64,000 nt of DNA from Streptomonospora nanhaiensis (GCF_013410565.1 NZ_JACCFO010000001.1:4526001-4590000); one strand, 5' to 3'; numbered from the stretch's first letter, positions 36,240 through 45,247 are shown. Notes: generated by a model from the letters alone, not told the origin. Program-made: numbers and translations.

Positions 36240-36289
36240 GCGCGTTCCGGCCGCCGACGGTGCCGGCGGCCGGGCGGATCATGCGGAGA

Positions 36290-37258
36290 TCAGGCGGTGG
36301 CCTCGGCCCGGAGGTCGCGGCGCAGCTCCTTGGGCAGCGAGAAGGTCAGGCTTTCCTGGGCGGTCTCGACCTCGGTGACCTCGCCGTAGCCGTAGCCGGC
36401 GAGGCGGTCGAGCAGGTCCTGCACCAGGATGTCGGGCACGGAGGCGCCGCTGGTGACGCCCACGGTCTGGACGCCCTCCAGCCAGGACTCGTCCATGAGC
36501 GAGGCGTTGTCGATGAGGTGGGCGCTGTCGGCACCGGCCTCCAGGGCGACCTCGACCAGCCGCACGGAGTTGGAGGAGTTGTCCGAGCCCACCACGATGA
36601 CCAGCTCGCACTCGGGCGCCATGGCCTTCACGGCGTCCTGGCGGTTGGAGGTGGCGTAGCAGATGTCGTCGCTGGGCGGGTCGAGCAGGTTGGGGAACCG
36701 CTTGCGCAGGGCGTCGACGGTGGCGTTGGTCTCATCGACCGACAGGGTGGTCTGCGACAGCCACGAGACGTTGTCGGGGTTGCGGACCTGGACCTTGTCG
36801 ACCTCGTCGGGGCCGTCCACGATCTGGATGTGGTCGGGGGCCTCGCCGCTGGTGCCCTCGACCTCCTCGTGGCCGGTGTGGCCGATGAGGATGATGTCGC
36901 GGTCCTCGGCGGCGAAGCGCTTGGCCTCCTTGTGCACCTTGGTGACCAGGGGGCAGGTGGCGTCGATGGTCTTGAGCCGCCGGCGCTTGGCCTCCTCGTG
37001 CACCATCGGCGACACGCCGTGCGCGGAGAACACCACGATCGCGCCCTCGGGGACCTGGTCGGTCTCCTCGACGAAGATCGCGCCGCGCTTCTCCAACGTG
37101 GATACGACGTGCGTGTTGTGCACGATCTGCTTGCGCACGTAGATGGGGGCGCCGTACTGCTCCAGGGCCTTCTCGACCGTGACGACGGCGCGATCCACGC
37201 CGGCGCAGTAGCCGCGGGGCTTGGCGAGTAGGACACGGCGGCGGTTCGTCGCAGTCAT
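36290..37258 (-). CDS. ispH: 4-hydroxy-3-methylbut-2-enyl diphosphate reductase
   Basis: A 322-aa iron-sulfur enzyme, last step of the MEP pathway, reducing HMBPP to IPP and DMAPP. The three cluster cysteines are C18 (GYCAGV), C102 (DATCPLV) and C200 ([10 protein letters not shown]). Substrate-site [14 protein letters not shown] and the SNRQDAV loop are in place. Full length. ATG 37258. It diverges from an Ala-rich gene that in other actinobacteria also neighbours ispH. The IPP product would feed the cis-prenyl transferase at 18888. Confidence 0.97.
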   Translation of the reverse strand: MTATNRRRVLLAKPRGYCAGVDRAVVTVEKALEQYGAPIYVRKQIVHNTHVVSTLEKRGAIFVEETDQVPEGAIVVFSAHGVSPMVHEEAKRRRLKTIDATCPLVTKVHKEAKRFAAEDRDIILIGHTGHEEVEGTSGEAPDHIQIVDGPDEVDKVQVRNPDNVSWLSQTTLSVDETNATVDALRKRFPNLLDPPSDDICYATSNRQDAVKAMAPECELVIVVGSDNSSNSVRLVEVALEAGADSAHLIDNASLMDESWLEGVQTVGVTSGASVPDILVQDLLDRLAGYGYGEVTEVETAQESLTFSLPKELRRDLRAEATA

Positions 37259-37563
37259 ACGCCCATCCTAAGGGCCATATCGGGGTGGACCCGGCGGGGA
37301 GCGAGCGGGGAGCGAGCAGGGGGCGCCGCGGGCCGGATGGGGCTTAGGTGACCTACCGATAACGGTCAGCGCTCGTTTGCGTCGCGACGGGGAGAAACCA
37401 TTCACAATCGCCGCACTTCCGGCGACGCTTACTCCCTTATTGTGGTTGACCTGTGTAACGCCATGACGCGGTGGTAGCCGCCGTGGTAGTCGTGCACGCG
37501 CGGGGCGAGGGGCACCCAGCGCCGCCCCGCTCCCAGCCGAGACCTTCAGGAGCCCCCAGTCCC
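37259..37563. other. Divergent promoter region without a gene
   Basis: It lies between ispH and the Ala-rich gene. It holds two tandem copies of the 11-mer GGGGAGCGAGC (37296-37317) and a small dyad, ACCG-ATAA-CGGT, near 37356. A TTGACC (37447-37452) is a possible -35 for the rightward gene, but no convincing -10 follows at the right distance. Confidence 0.4.
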
Positions 37564-38364
37564 ATGTCGAATCCGTCCATCGCCAGCAAGGTAGTGTCCT
37601 GGGTCAAGGGCATTTTCGGGCAGCGGGAACAGACCACCGAGCCGCGTCCGCAGGCCGCGCCTCCGGGCAACAAGGCGGAGCCCGCGACAAGCGAGACCGC
37701 CGCGGGGACCCCCGCCGCCGAGCAGCCGGCGGGCACGAGCCCCCTGGCGCCCACCGACAGGCCCGACACCGCGAACGCCCCGGACGCCGAGATCGCCGTC
37801 GACTCGCCCACCGCCGGGCCGCCCGAGACGACCCCGTCGCCCTCGGCCCCCGCCGAGCCGGAGGAGTCGGCCGCCGAGGCAACCCCGGCCGCCGATGAGG
37901 CCGCGAAGGCCGAGGAGGCCGACAAGGCCACCGAGGAAAGCCCGGCCGCCAAGCCGGAGCCGGCCGGAGCCGCCAAGGCGGAGCCCGCGGAGGCCGAGGC
38001 GGAGCCGGCGGGGAACGCGGACGACAACGCGGTCGCCGATACCGACACCAAGGGCGGCGACCTCGTCGACCCGGGCGAGCAGGCCGCCGTCGCCGAGGAG
38101 TTGGCCGCGGCCGAGGCGGTCACCCAGGTCGCCGACGACGCCCCCGCCAAGGAGGCCCGCCGCCGCGCCGCCCCCACCGCCGAGGAACTGCCCGTGCCCG
38201 GGTACGAGGGCCTGACCCTTCCGTCGGTCCGCGCCCGCCTCCGCAAGCTCACCATCGACCAGGTCCGCGACCTGCGCGCCTACGAGGTCGCCCACGGCGA
38301 GCGCCAGGAGTTCATCAGGATGTACGACAACCGCATCGCCAAGCTGCAGAGCGAAGGGCAGTAG
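37564..38364 (+). CDS. Ala/Pro/Glu-rich protein with conserved C-terminal domain (ispH-linked)
   Basis: A 266-aa protein in three parts: a short amphipathic N-terminus (IASKVVSWVKGIFGQ), about 180 residues of disordered Ala/Glu/Pro sequence, and a conserved helical end (about 210-262) reading ELPVPGYEGLTLPSVRARLR, then LTIDQVRDLRAYEVAHGERQ. I remember this 'LPxPGYxxLT ... RxYExAHxxR' tail as the actinobacterial DUF8129-type domain, seen in ispH-linked proteins; Rv1109c occupies this position in M. tuberculosis and is annotated as lipid-droplet associated. ATG 37564 with AGGAG about 11 nt upstream. Function unproven. Confidence 0.8.
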   Translation: MSNPSIASKVVSWVKGIFGQREQTTEPRPQAAPPGNKAEPATSETAAGTPAAEQPAGTSPLAPTDRPDTANAPDAEIAVDSPTAGPPETTPSPSAPAEPEESAAEATPAADEAAKAEEADKATEESPAAKPEPAGAAKAEPAEAEAEPAGNADDNAVADTDTKGGDLVDPGEQAAVAEELAAAEAVTQVADDAPAKEARRRAAPTAEELPVPGYEGLTLPSVRARLRKLTIDQVRDLRAYEVAHGERQEFIRMYDNRIAKLQSEGQ

Positions 38365-38845
38365 GCGGCGGCAACGTCGGCGAACGGCAGGACACGGCTA
38401 TACGGCCGGCACGGCGGCGGCCGAGCGGGCGGCGGCCGGCTCGGCCCGAGGCCGCGCCGTCCTGCGCGGTCGGCCCCCGACACCGGACGGGAGCCCGCCC
38501 CGGGAGCGTCCAGCCGGCGTCAGCCAGGGCGAGCCGGAAGCAGGTGGCCGGGACCGGCCGGTCCGTTCCGGTGCGCCGGAACGGGATCAGGCGCGGAAGT
38601 GGGAACACTGGGATGCGGACCCGGTCCGCATCCGCGCCCGGACGACGGCGTCCGCTCCGCCGGCCCGGGCGCGCGGGCGGCCCGGCAGGCCCCCGGAACG
38701 CGGGCGCACGGGACCGGAATCCGGACGTGCGGGCCAGGACGAGCGGGACCGGGAGCGGACAGGCGGCGGGCCGGCGGCGGGACCGGCGGAGCGGCCGAGG
38801 GACACCGGCCGCGACCTTCGCGGCCGGAGAGCGGAAGGGGCCGGA
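38365..38845. other. Gene-free GC-rich region with palindromes
   Basis: No gene supported. It holds a hairpin, GGCCGAGC/GCTCGGCC (38419-38426 and 38439-38446), probably ending the upstream gene. A 14-bp palindrome, GGACCGGCCGGTCC (38551-38564), is fused to the hairpin CCGTTCCGG-TGCG-CCGGAACGG (38563-38584). The rest is dense in GGGAC, CCGGA and GAGCCGGA units, the last continuing into the patatin start codon. Confidence 0.5.
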
Positions 38846-39694
38846 ATGAGCCGGACGAGCCGGAAGAGCCGAATACTGGTGCTGGGCGGCGGCGGTGTCA
38901 CCGGGATCGCCTGGGAACTGGGAATCCTCGCCGGGCTGCGCGACGCCGGCGTGGACCTCACCGACGCCGACACCGTGGTGGGCACGTCGGCCGGGTCGGT
39001 GGTCGGCACCCAGATCACCTCGGGCACCCCCCTGGAGACCCTCTACGCCCGGCAACTGCGCTCGGCCGAGGGCGAGGTCACGGCCAAGCTCCCCCTGTCC
39101 ATGCTGGCCCGCTGGATCTGGGCCCTGACCACCGAGCGCGACCTCCGCCGCGCCCGCGCCCGGATCGGCCGCCTCGGGCATGCCCACTCGGTCAGCTCCC
39201 TGGAGGAGCGCCGCAGGACCATCTCCGCGCGCCTGCCGACCACCGAGTGGCCCGACGCCGACCTGTGGATCACCGCCGTGGACGCTCACACCGGCGAGCG
39301 CCGCGTCTTCGACCGCGGCTCGGGGGTTCCCCTCGTCGACGCGGTGATGGCCAGCTGCGCGGTCCCGGGGGTGTGGCCCCCGGCCCTGGTCAACGGCCGC
39401 CCCCACATCGACGGCGGCCTGCACTCGTCGTGCAACGCCGACCTCGCCGCCGGCTACGAGCGCGTGGTGGTCCTGTCCCCCACGACGCGCACCGCCGGCC
39501 CTCTCCCCAGCGCCGCCGACGACCTCGCCCGCATCGACGCCCGCACCACCCTGATCACCCCCGACGACCCGGCCCAGTCCCAGATGGGCCGCAACCCCCT
39601 CGACCCGGCCTTCCGAGCCGCCGCCGCCCGAGCCGGCCGAGCCCAGGCCCCCGCCATCGCCAAGTCCGTCGCCGAAACCTGGACCGGGGACTGA
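38846..39694 (+). CDS. Patatin-like phospholipase
   Basis: A 282-aa Ser-Asp dyad lipid acyl hydrolase. Oxyanion motif GGGGVTG (14-20), nucleophile elbow GTSAG (46-50, Ser48) and the catalytic Asp in HIDGGLHSS (about 191) are intact. There is no signal peptide, so it is intracellular, and the length is that of small bacterial patatins. ATG start with GGAAGGGG about 8 nt upstream. Likely substrates are phospholipids or acylglycerols. It converges on the minus-strand NTPase cassette, with no clear functional connection. Confidence 0.92.
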   Translation: MSRTSRKSRILVLGGGGVTGIAWELGILAGLRDAGVDLTDADTVVGTSAGSVVGTQITSGTPLETLYARQLRSAEGEVTAKLPLSMLARWIWALTTERDLRRARARIGRLGHAHSVSSLEERRRTISARLPTTEWPDADLWITAVDAHTGERRVFDRGSGVPLVDAVMASCAVPGVWPPALVNGRPHIDGGLHSSCNADLAAGYERVVVLSPTTRTAGPLPSAADDLARIDARTTLITPDDPAQSQMGRNPLDPAFRAAAARAGRAQAPAIAKSVAETWTGD

Positions 39695-39781
39695 GCACAG
39701 CGCCCGCGGAACGCCGGCCTTGGACCCTGGAAAGGCACGGTCTCCGCTGAGCACGAGCGCCCTTCCGACGGCGCGGCGCCT

Positions 39782-40000
39782 TCAGGCCCCGCCGCTCCTG
39801 TACTTTTCGACGGCTCGGAGGACCACTTCGGGGGAAATGCGCACAGCGGTTTCCCCGGGGAGCGGATTCTGAAGTCCGCCCGCGTCTTCGCCCACCAGTT
39901 CCTGGCCTTGCACGACCAATTCACCGGTGTCCGCGATGTAGACCGAAGGGCAGCCCTGGTCGGCGGAATCGGCGTCCTTGGCCAGCAGCGTAAGCTTCAC
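39782..40000 (-). CDS. 72-aa KLTLLAKD-family small protein, copy B
   Basis: A small protein beginning VKLTLLAKDADSADQGCPSV, followed by a DTGELVVQGQ strand and the conserved LQNPLPGETAVRISPEVVLRAVEKY end. It is clearly homologous to the 73-aa protein at 43182 (about two thirds identical in the core) and shares the single cysteine in xCPSVY. GTG start with a strong AGGAGG 5-6 nt upstream; a longer reading to 40090 has no such site. It is the last gene of the minus-strand cassette. In streptomycetes I recall such proteins encoded next to DUF6879 partners; their function is unknown. Confidence 0.8.
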   Translation of the reverse strand: MKLTLLAKDADSADQGCPSVYIADTGELVVQGQELVGEDAGGLQNPLPGETAVRISPEVVLRAVEKYRSGGA

Positions 40001-40058
40001 GGATCCTCCTGCCTGCACCTCGGGAAGGACGCTCACGGTACCATTCGGGCCCTTTCCT

Positions 40059-40241
40059 CTACCAGGAACGGATATGCGACCGATCGGCACCGTAGCGCTC
40101 TCTTATATCGGAGACCACGTCATCGTCGTCGTCCGCTGATGCGCGCACCAGGCGCTTCAAATCCACCGCGAAAAGCACGTCGGCTGTATCCGCTGGTCGG
40201 GATGGCGCGTGCGGGTTTTCGTCCCGGTCGTCCGACGCCAC
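40059..40241 (-). CDS. Small acidic hypothetical protein
   Basis: A 60-aa frame, GTG start, with a good ribosome site GGGAGG about 10 nt upstream. The product is polar with an acidic run, ASADDDDDVVSDI, and ends in HIRSW. Codon third positions are GC-rich but less so than in neighbouring genes. It lies between the STAND NTPase and the second KLTLLAKD gene on the same strand, with gaps of about 118 and 58 bp. No family recognised; it could be a remnant of a longer gene. Confidence 0.45.
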   Translation of the reverse strand: MASDDRDENPHAPSRPADTADVLFAVDLKRLVRASADDDDDVVSDIRERYGADRSHIRSW

Positions 40242-40359
40242 GGCGCATCACCTCCCGCGTCCGCTCGATGTGTTCGCCTGCTGTGTCCGCCCGGTCAGGG
40301 TTTTTCTCCCCGTCGAGGTCGACGGTACCCGCGGCGTCCCCGGCGGGTACAGGCGCGGC

Positions 40360-42600
40360 TCACCGGACGTCGCGGTCACCGCCGCCCCGGCCTGGTGCAC
40401 CACTCGGGTCGGGTTTCGGCGATTCTCCGTCCAGGCGCGCGATCGCGGCCGCGACCGAGTCGGCACGCGGGTCGCTGACGGACCGCAGCAGGTCCAGGGC
40501 GGCGCCCAGGTGCATGCGGGCACTCTCCGTCTCGCCGAGAGCCGCGTAGGACTCGCCGAGGCCGGTGCGTGCCAAGGCCTCGGTGTCGAGGTCCCGGTCG
40601 CCGACGAAGACGTCGAGCGCCGCCCGGTACTCCGCCACGGCCGCGCGGTGCCGACCCGAAACGCGGAGAACGTTCGCCATGGCGTACCGGGCCCACGCGA
40701 CGGTCCAGGAGTCCGGTAGCCGCGTGAAGACGGACATGGCCTCGCGGCAGTGCTCGGCCGCCTCGTCAAGGCGTCCGGCCTCACGCGCGCAGTCCGCGAG
40801 TCCCAGCAGGGCCATCCCCTCTCCGCGCCGCTCACCCGCCGCGCGGAACACCGCCGCCGCCTGCCGCAGCAGTTCGGGTCCCGAGGGGGAGCGGTCGAGT
40901 TCCCAGCGCAGCAGGCCGATCTGGCGAAGGGCGAACCCCTCGGTCCACGGGTCTTCGGCCTCCCGACCCGCCCCCAGCGCCGCCTCATAGTGGGTGAGCG
41001 CCTCTTCCTTGTCTCCGAGGAGCCATTCCGCATCGGCCAGTCCGATGAGGTTGCGGCCTTCTCCGTAGCGGTGGCCCATGGACCGCGCCGCCCGGTGGCC
41101 GATGGTGTTGACCAGGCGCCATTCCTCCCAGCGCCGGCTCAGTTCGAAGAAGCCGTAAGCGGCGACGGGGATGCGCCAGGCGAGGTCGAGCAGGCCGGCG
41201 TCGTGGACGGCGCGCACGATGCCCACGATGTTGGGGCGTTCCACGTCGAACCACGCGAGCGCGTCCTCGGTTCCGGTGAAGTCGAGGAGGCCACCGGCCG
41301 GCCGGGGTTCGGGCACGTCGACCGACGGGAAATTCGGGCTGCACACGGCGAGGGCCCTGCGGACGTTCGCCAGGTACCAGCCCGCCAGCCGCTTCAGGAT
41401 TTCCCCGCGGTTCCGCGGGGGCTCCTCGGTGCGGAAGCGTTCGACCGCGTAGACCCGCAGGAGGTCGTGCAGACGGTAGCGGTGGCGGGTGGTCCGCTGG
41501 AGGAGGTTCCTGGCGACGAGGACGTCGAGGACGCGGACCGCGGCCTTTGGATCCAGGCCGACCGCGGCGGCACACGCCTCACCGCTGAACTCGGCGTCGG
41601 GATGGGCGCCGAGGCTGCGGAACAGCCGGGCGCAGTCCGGCGGCAGCGCGGAGTAGGAGGTCGAGAAGACCGCGCGTACCCCGCTCAGTTCGTCGTCGGC
41701 GGTGCCGAGCGCGTCCAACCGCTCGTCCTCGGCCCGAAGTTCGGCCGCGACCTCGCCAAGGGAGTAGCCGGGGCGGTCCATGACGCGCTCGGACAGCACG
41801 CGCAGTGCCAGGGGGAGCCGGGCGCAGTGGTCGACGAGTTCGCGAGCCGCCGCCGGCTCCGCGTCGACACGGTCGGCGCCGACGCCGGCGCGCAGCAGTT
41901 CCAGCGATTCCTCAGCGGAGAGGGCGTGCAGCGCCATCCGCCGGGCGCCCTCGTACACGGCCAGGCCGGACAGTCTGTTCCGGCTGGTGATCAGGACGGT
42001 GGCGGGTGCGGAGGCGGGCAGCAGGGCGCGGACCTGGTCCGCCGACACCGCGTCGTCAATGGCGACCAGCACACGTTTGCGGTCGAGGCGGGACCGGTAG
42101 AGGGCGGCGCGGCCGTCGAGGTCGTCGGGGATGCGGTCCAGCGGCACGCCCATCGCACGCAGCAATGAGAGCAGCGCCGAGGAGGTGTCCACGCGGGGGC
42201 CGATGCCGTGGCCGCGCATGTTGACGTAGAGATCCCCGTCCTCGTGCAGGGACCGGACGCGGTGCGCCCAGTGCAGCGCCAGGGCGGTCTTGCCGACTCC
42301 CGGAGGACCGGTGATCACCACCACGTTGAGGGAGGACGGCGATGCGGCCCCACCGGCGCCCCCTGCCCCCGGCAGCAGGGCGTCGAGGAGGGCGAGGTCC
42401 GCCCTGCGGTTCACGAACCGCGCGGGGGCCAGGGGGAGCTGCCGCGGGATGATCGCCGACTCCGCCGCACCGGAGGTGAGATACACGTCGCCGTGCACGG
42501 CTCCCGCCTGCACCACGTGGCGGGCGGATCCCCGGTGGTGGTTGCCGGTCGCGGGCTCCGGCGCGGTCTCGTCGCCGGACCCGCTGCCTCCGTCGGTCAT
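40360..42600 (-). CDS. STAND NTPase: NB-ARC with TPR repeats
   Basis: A 746-aa signal-transducing ATPase. A short conserved lead, RHVVQAGAVHGDVYL (28-42), precedes an NB-ARC module: Walker A GPPGVGKT (98-105), Walker B VLVAIDDA, the TVLITSRNRL sensor, CARLPLALRVL (GLPL-like) and the winged-helix YRLHDLLRVYA (MHD-like). The C-terminal 350 residues are TPR helices (ALTHYEAALGAGRE, AAEHCREAM, AVAEYRAALDVF). No enzymatic effector or HTH is fused. ATG 42600 follows AAGGGTGAG and lies 9 bp after the DUF6879 stop, so they are co-expressed. By analogy with STAND proteins, ligand binding to the TPRs would trigger ATP-dependent oligomerisation; defence or regulatory roles are inference. Confidence 0.92.
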   Translation of the reverse strand: MTDGGSGSGDETAPEPATGNHHRGSARHVVQAGAVHGDVYLTSGAAESAIIPRQLPLAPARFVNRRADLALLDALLPGAGGAGGAASPSSLNVVVITGPPGVGKTALALHWAHRVRSLHEDGDLYVNMRGHGIGPRVDTSSALLSLLRAMGVPLDRIPDDLDGRAALYRSRLDRKRVLVAIDDAVSADQVRALLPASAPATVLITSRNRLSGLAVYEGARRMALHALSAEESLELLRAGVGADRVDAEPAAARELVDHCARLPLALRVLSERVMDRPGYSLGEVAAELRAEDERLDALGTADDELSGVRAVFSTSYSALPPDCARLFRSLGAHPDAEFSGEACAAAVGLDPKAAVRVLDVLVARNLLQRTTRHRYRLHDLLRVYAVERFRTEEPPRNRGEILKRLAGWYLANVRRALAVCSPNFPSVDVPEPRPAGGLLDFTGTEDALAWFDVERPNIVGIVRAVHDAGLLDLAWRIPVAAYGFFELSRRWEEWRLVNTIGHRAARSMGHRYGEGRNLIGLADAEWLLGDKEEALTHYEAALGAGREAEDPWTEGFALRQIGLLRWELDRSPSGPELLRQAAAVFRAAGERRGEGMALLGLADCAREAGRLDEAAEHCREAMSVFTRLPDSWTVAWARYAMANVLRVSGRHRAAVAEYRAALDVFVGDRDLDTEALARTGLGESYAALGETESARMHLGAALDLLRSVSDPRADSVAAAIARLDGESPKPDPSGAPGRGGGDRDVR

Positions 42601-42609
42601 TCTCACCCT

Positions 42610-43185
42610 TCACAGCGGACGCATGTACTCGTCGAACCTCTTGGCGTACTCCGCGAACGGCAGGGACAGATCAAGGGCCCGATCGCGCCAGGCATTCGCG
42701 GACTCCACCGCCTTTGAATCGGTGACCAGTCTCATGGACGTGAGCGCGCCGCTTTCCGCGTAGTCCATTACCAGAAGCCGCCGGGAGTCGAACAGCCAGT
42801 AGTCCATGCGCGGTATTCCCGCGGGCCACCGGCCGTCGCGCGCCGGGAGGATGCGGACGTCCTCACCGGCGGCGATGTTGCTCCGGTAACCGGAGGCGCA
42901 TTCGAACCGCACATAGTCGGTCAGCGGTTCGATCACGACGTGGACGCGACTGTAGGACCGTCCCGCCGCGGTCCCGTCCCGCACCTCCTGCTGCCAGTCG
43001 TCGTCGCTGAGGGGAGCGGGAAGGCCCTCCCTCTCCGCGGTGAGGAACCGCGCGAACAGTTCGTCCTCGTACTCGACGGCGTAGTTCTGCAGCGTTTCCA
43101 GGCGAAACGCCGTGTGCTCGAATTCGTCGAACATCCGCTCGGCCTCCGGCCAGGTGACCTGGGCCTCCGGGGGCGGTCCGCTCAC
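42610..43185 (-). CDS. DUF6879 family protein
   Basis: A 191-aa soluble protein. Conserved features are FEHTAFRLETLQNY near the start, GRSYSRVHVVIEPLTDYVRFE in the centre and DYWLFDSRRLLVMDY, followed by a variable acidic tail. This arrangement (TAFRLE, RVRVV..PLTDY, DYWLFDS) is what I know as DUF6879, common in streptomycetes beside small acidic proteins and XRE regulators. GTG start overlaps the upstream gene's stop by 4 nt (GTGA). Enzymatic residues cannot be assigned. It may be the effector or ligand module of the cassette (inference). Confidence 0.82.
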   Translation of the reverse strand: MSGPPPEAQVTWPEAERMFDEFEHTAFRLETLQNYAVEYEDELFARFLTAEREGLPAPLSDDDWQQEVRDGTAAGRSYSRVHVVIEPLTDYVRFECASGYRSNIAAGEDVRILPARDGRWPAGIPRMDYWLFDSRRLLVMDYAESGALTSMRLVTDSKAVESANAWRDRALDLSLPFAEYAKRFDEYMRPL

Positions 43186-43403
43186 GTGGCCGTGTTCCGC
43201 TGGTAGGCCTCCACGGCGCGCAGGACGATGTCCGGCGCTATGCGGACGGCGGTCTCTCCGGCGAGGGGGTTCTGCAGTTCTCCCATATCGGCGCTGCTCA
43301 GTTGCTGGCCTTGGACGATGAATTCGCCGGAATCAGAGAAATAGACGGACGGACAGGCTTTTTTGTGGGATTTTTCGTCCTTGGCGAGCAAGGTGAGTTT
43401 CAT
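43182..43403 (-). CDS. 73-aa KLTLLAKD-family small protein, copy A
   Basis: First gene of the minus-strand cassette. The 73-aa product reads MKLTLLAKDEKSHKKACPSV, then GEFIVQGQQL and LQNPLAGETAVRIAPDIVL. It is homologous to the protein at 39782 and keeps its single cysteine. ATG with AGGAG 6 nt upstream. Translation is coupled to the DUF6879 gene by a 4-nt overlap, which suggests a fixed stoichiometric pair, for example antitoxin-like or cofactor (inference). A TAGCCT about 35-40 nt upstream is a possible -10. Confidence 0.82.
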   Translation of the reverse strand: MKLTLLAKDEKSHKKACPSVYFSDSGEFIVQGQQLSSADMGELQNPLAGETAVRIAPDIVLRAVEAYQRNTAT

Positions 43404-43771
43404 GGTGCTCCTGTTCGAGGGAGAAGGCCACCTTGGTCCGAGGCTAACAGAGGGCTATTTCGGCGGCCAGCCGCGATCGGCGGCCTCGGTCCTCTTCCGT
43501 CGTCGGGGAATACCGGTGCTGTTCCGCCGGCTGGGAGGAACGTGTCCGGCCAGGTGCTTGGTGATGGCGGGAAAAAGATGTGCCGGGCGTATCCACCATG
43601 TCCGTTACCCAGGGCCGATCCATGGGCTGGGCTGCTTGTGGCCGTTAGCGGCTGCCCGTCCCTTTCGGGGGTGCCCCGGGGGCCCGCGTGGCCGCACCGC
43701 CGGAAGCCCGTGGCGGCCTCCCGCGACGCCGCTCGCCCGTCTTGACGGTGGGCTGTTCTAGGCTCGCTGGC
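43404..43771. other. Divergent promoter region of cassette and xseA
   Basis: No gene seen. The left end should hold the cassette promoter. The right end holds TAGGCT (43759-43764), 7 nt before the xseA ATG, which fits a leaderless promoter; a TTGACG at 43742 is too close (11 bp) to be its -35. Confidence 0.4.
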
Positions 43772-45130
43772 ATGGGTATGGAGAGCTCCGCCGAGTCGCC
43801 GCAGCCTGTGCGGGTGGTGATGCAGGCTGTCGGGGGGTGGATCGGGCGGCTGGGGAAGATCTGGGTTGAGGGCCAGGTCGCCGAGATGAACCGGCGGGGT
43901 GGGACCGTCTTCATGACCCTGCGCGATCCCGTGGCCAACGTGTCGGCGCGGGTGGTGTGCCCGGCGCGGGTGCTGGAGGCCGTCGCGCCCGTGCCCGAGG
44001 CCGGGGCGCGGGTGGTCGTGCACGCCAAGCCGGACTTCTACGTGGCGCGCGGGACCTTCTCGCTGCTGGCGCTGGAGGTCCGCCACGTCGGGCTGGGGGA
44101 GTTGCTGGCGCGGCTGGAGCAGCTGCGTGCCACGCTCGCCGCCGAAGGGCTGTTCTCCGAGGCGCGCAAGCGGCCGCTGCCGTTCCTGCCGGGCACCGTC
44201 GGTCTCATCTGCGGGCGGCAGTCCGCCGCGGAGCGCGACGTGCTGGAGAACGGGCGGCGGCGGTGGCCGGCGGTGCGGTTCGAGGTGCGCGAGGTCGCGG
44301 TCCAGGGCGACCGCGCCGTGGGCGAGGTCATGAACGCCCTCAAGGAGCTGGACGCCCACCCCGACGTCGACGTCATCATCATCGCCCGGGGCGGCGGGTC
44401 GCTGGAGGACCTGCTGCCGTTCTCCGACGAAGCACTCGTGCGCGCGGTGTCCGCCACGCGGACACCCGTGGTCAGCGCCATCGGCCACGAGCAGGACAGC
44501 CCGCTGCTCGACCTGGTCGCCGACGTCCGCGCCTCCACGCCCACCGACGCCGCCAAGAAGACCGTGCCCGACGTTGGCGAGCAGCTCCAGCTCATCCGCC
44601 AGCTGCGCGACCGCGGCCGGCGGGTGCTGCGCGGCGGGATCGACCGCGAGCGGGCGTGGCTTGCGGGCATGCGCTCGCGCCCCGTCCTGGCCAGCCCGCT
44701 ACGCGAGATCGACCGCCTCACCGAGCAGGTCACCGGCCTGCGCGACCGCGCGCGGCGGTGCATGGGCGCCGCCCTGGACCGCGCGGGCGACAACCTCACC
44801 CACACCCGCGCCCGCCTGCACGCGCTCTCGCCCGCCACCACGCTCGCGCGCGGCTACGCCATCGTGCAGCGGGCCGACGGGGCGGTCGTGCGCTCGGCCG
44901 GCGACGTCGCCGAGGGCGACCCGCTGCGGGTGCGGTTCACCGAGGACAGCATCCGGGTCACGGTCGACGCCGTGGGCCTCCCCGGCGCTCCGGCCGGTGG
45001 GCCGCCGGACGGCGGTCCCGCATCCGCCGGGGCCGACTCCGACCGGGCCGCCTCCGACGACCGTGCGACCCCCGACCGTCCGACCCCCGACGGGCCCGCC
45101 GCCGGCGGTCCCGCGCCGGAGGCCTCGTGA
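43772..45130 (+). CDS. xseA: Exodeoxyribonuclease VII large subunit
   Basis: A 452-aa nuclease subunit that degrades single-stranded DNA with XseB. The N-terminal OB fold (about 15-110) has [21 protein letters not shown]. The catalytic domain has [18 protein letters not shown], the [17 protein letters not shown] motif and [28 protein letters not shown] long coiled coil and a Pro/Asp/Ala-rich tail of about 45 residues follow; the tail is longer than usual. ATG 43772 has no ribosome site but a -10-like TAGGCT 7 nt upstream, so a leaderless message is likely. xseB follows 117 bp downstream. Confidence 0.96.
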   Translation: MGMESSAESPQPVRVVMQAVGGWIGRLGKIWVEGQVAEMNRRGGTVFMTLRDPVANVSARVVCPARVLEAVAPVPEAGARVVVHAKPDFYVARGTFSLLALEVRHVGLGELLARLEQLRATLAAEGLFSEARKRPLPFLPGTVGLICGRQSAAERDVLENGRRRWPAVRFEVREVAVQGDRAVGEVMNALKELDAHPDVDVIIIARGGGSLEDLLPFSDEALVRAVSATRTPVVSAIGHEQDSPLLDLVADVRASTPTDAAKKTVPDVGEQLQLIRQLRDRGRRVLRGGIDRERAWLAGMRSRPVLASPLREIDRLTEQVTGLRDRARRCMGAALDRAGDNLTHTRARLHALSPATTLARGYAIVQRADGAVVRSAGDVAEGDPLRVRFTEDSIRVTVDAVGLPGAPAGGPPDGGPASAGADSDRAASDDRATPDRPTPDGPAAGGPAPEAS

Positions 45131-45247
45131 ACCCGACGGGCGGCGCCTCCGCGGCGTCGACCGTGCCAACCGTGTGAACCGACCGAGAACACCTACGACC
45201 CGACCGCCAGGTACGACACAACGCCGACCGGTCGAAGGGGGACCGCA

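Noticed and set aside
37296-37317. CRISPR-like short tandem repeat (GGGGAGCGAGC twice)
   Set aside because: Only two adjacent copies with no spacers; a simple tandem duplication.
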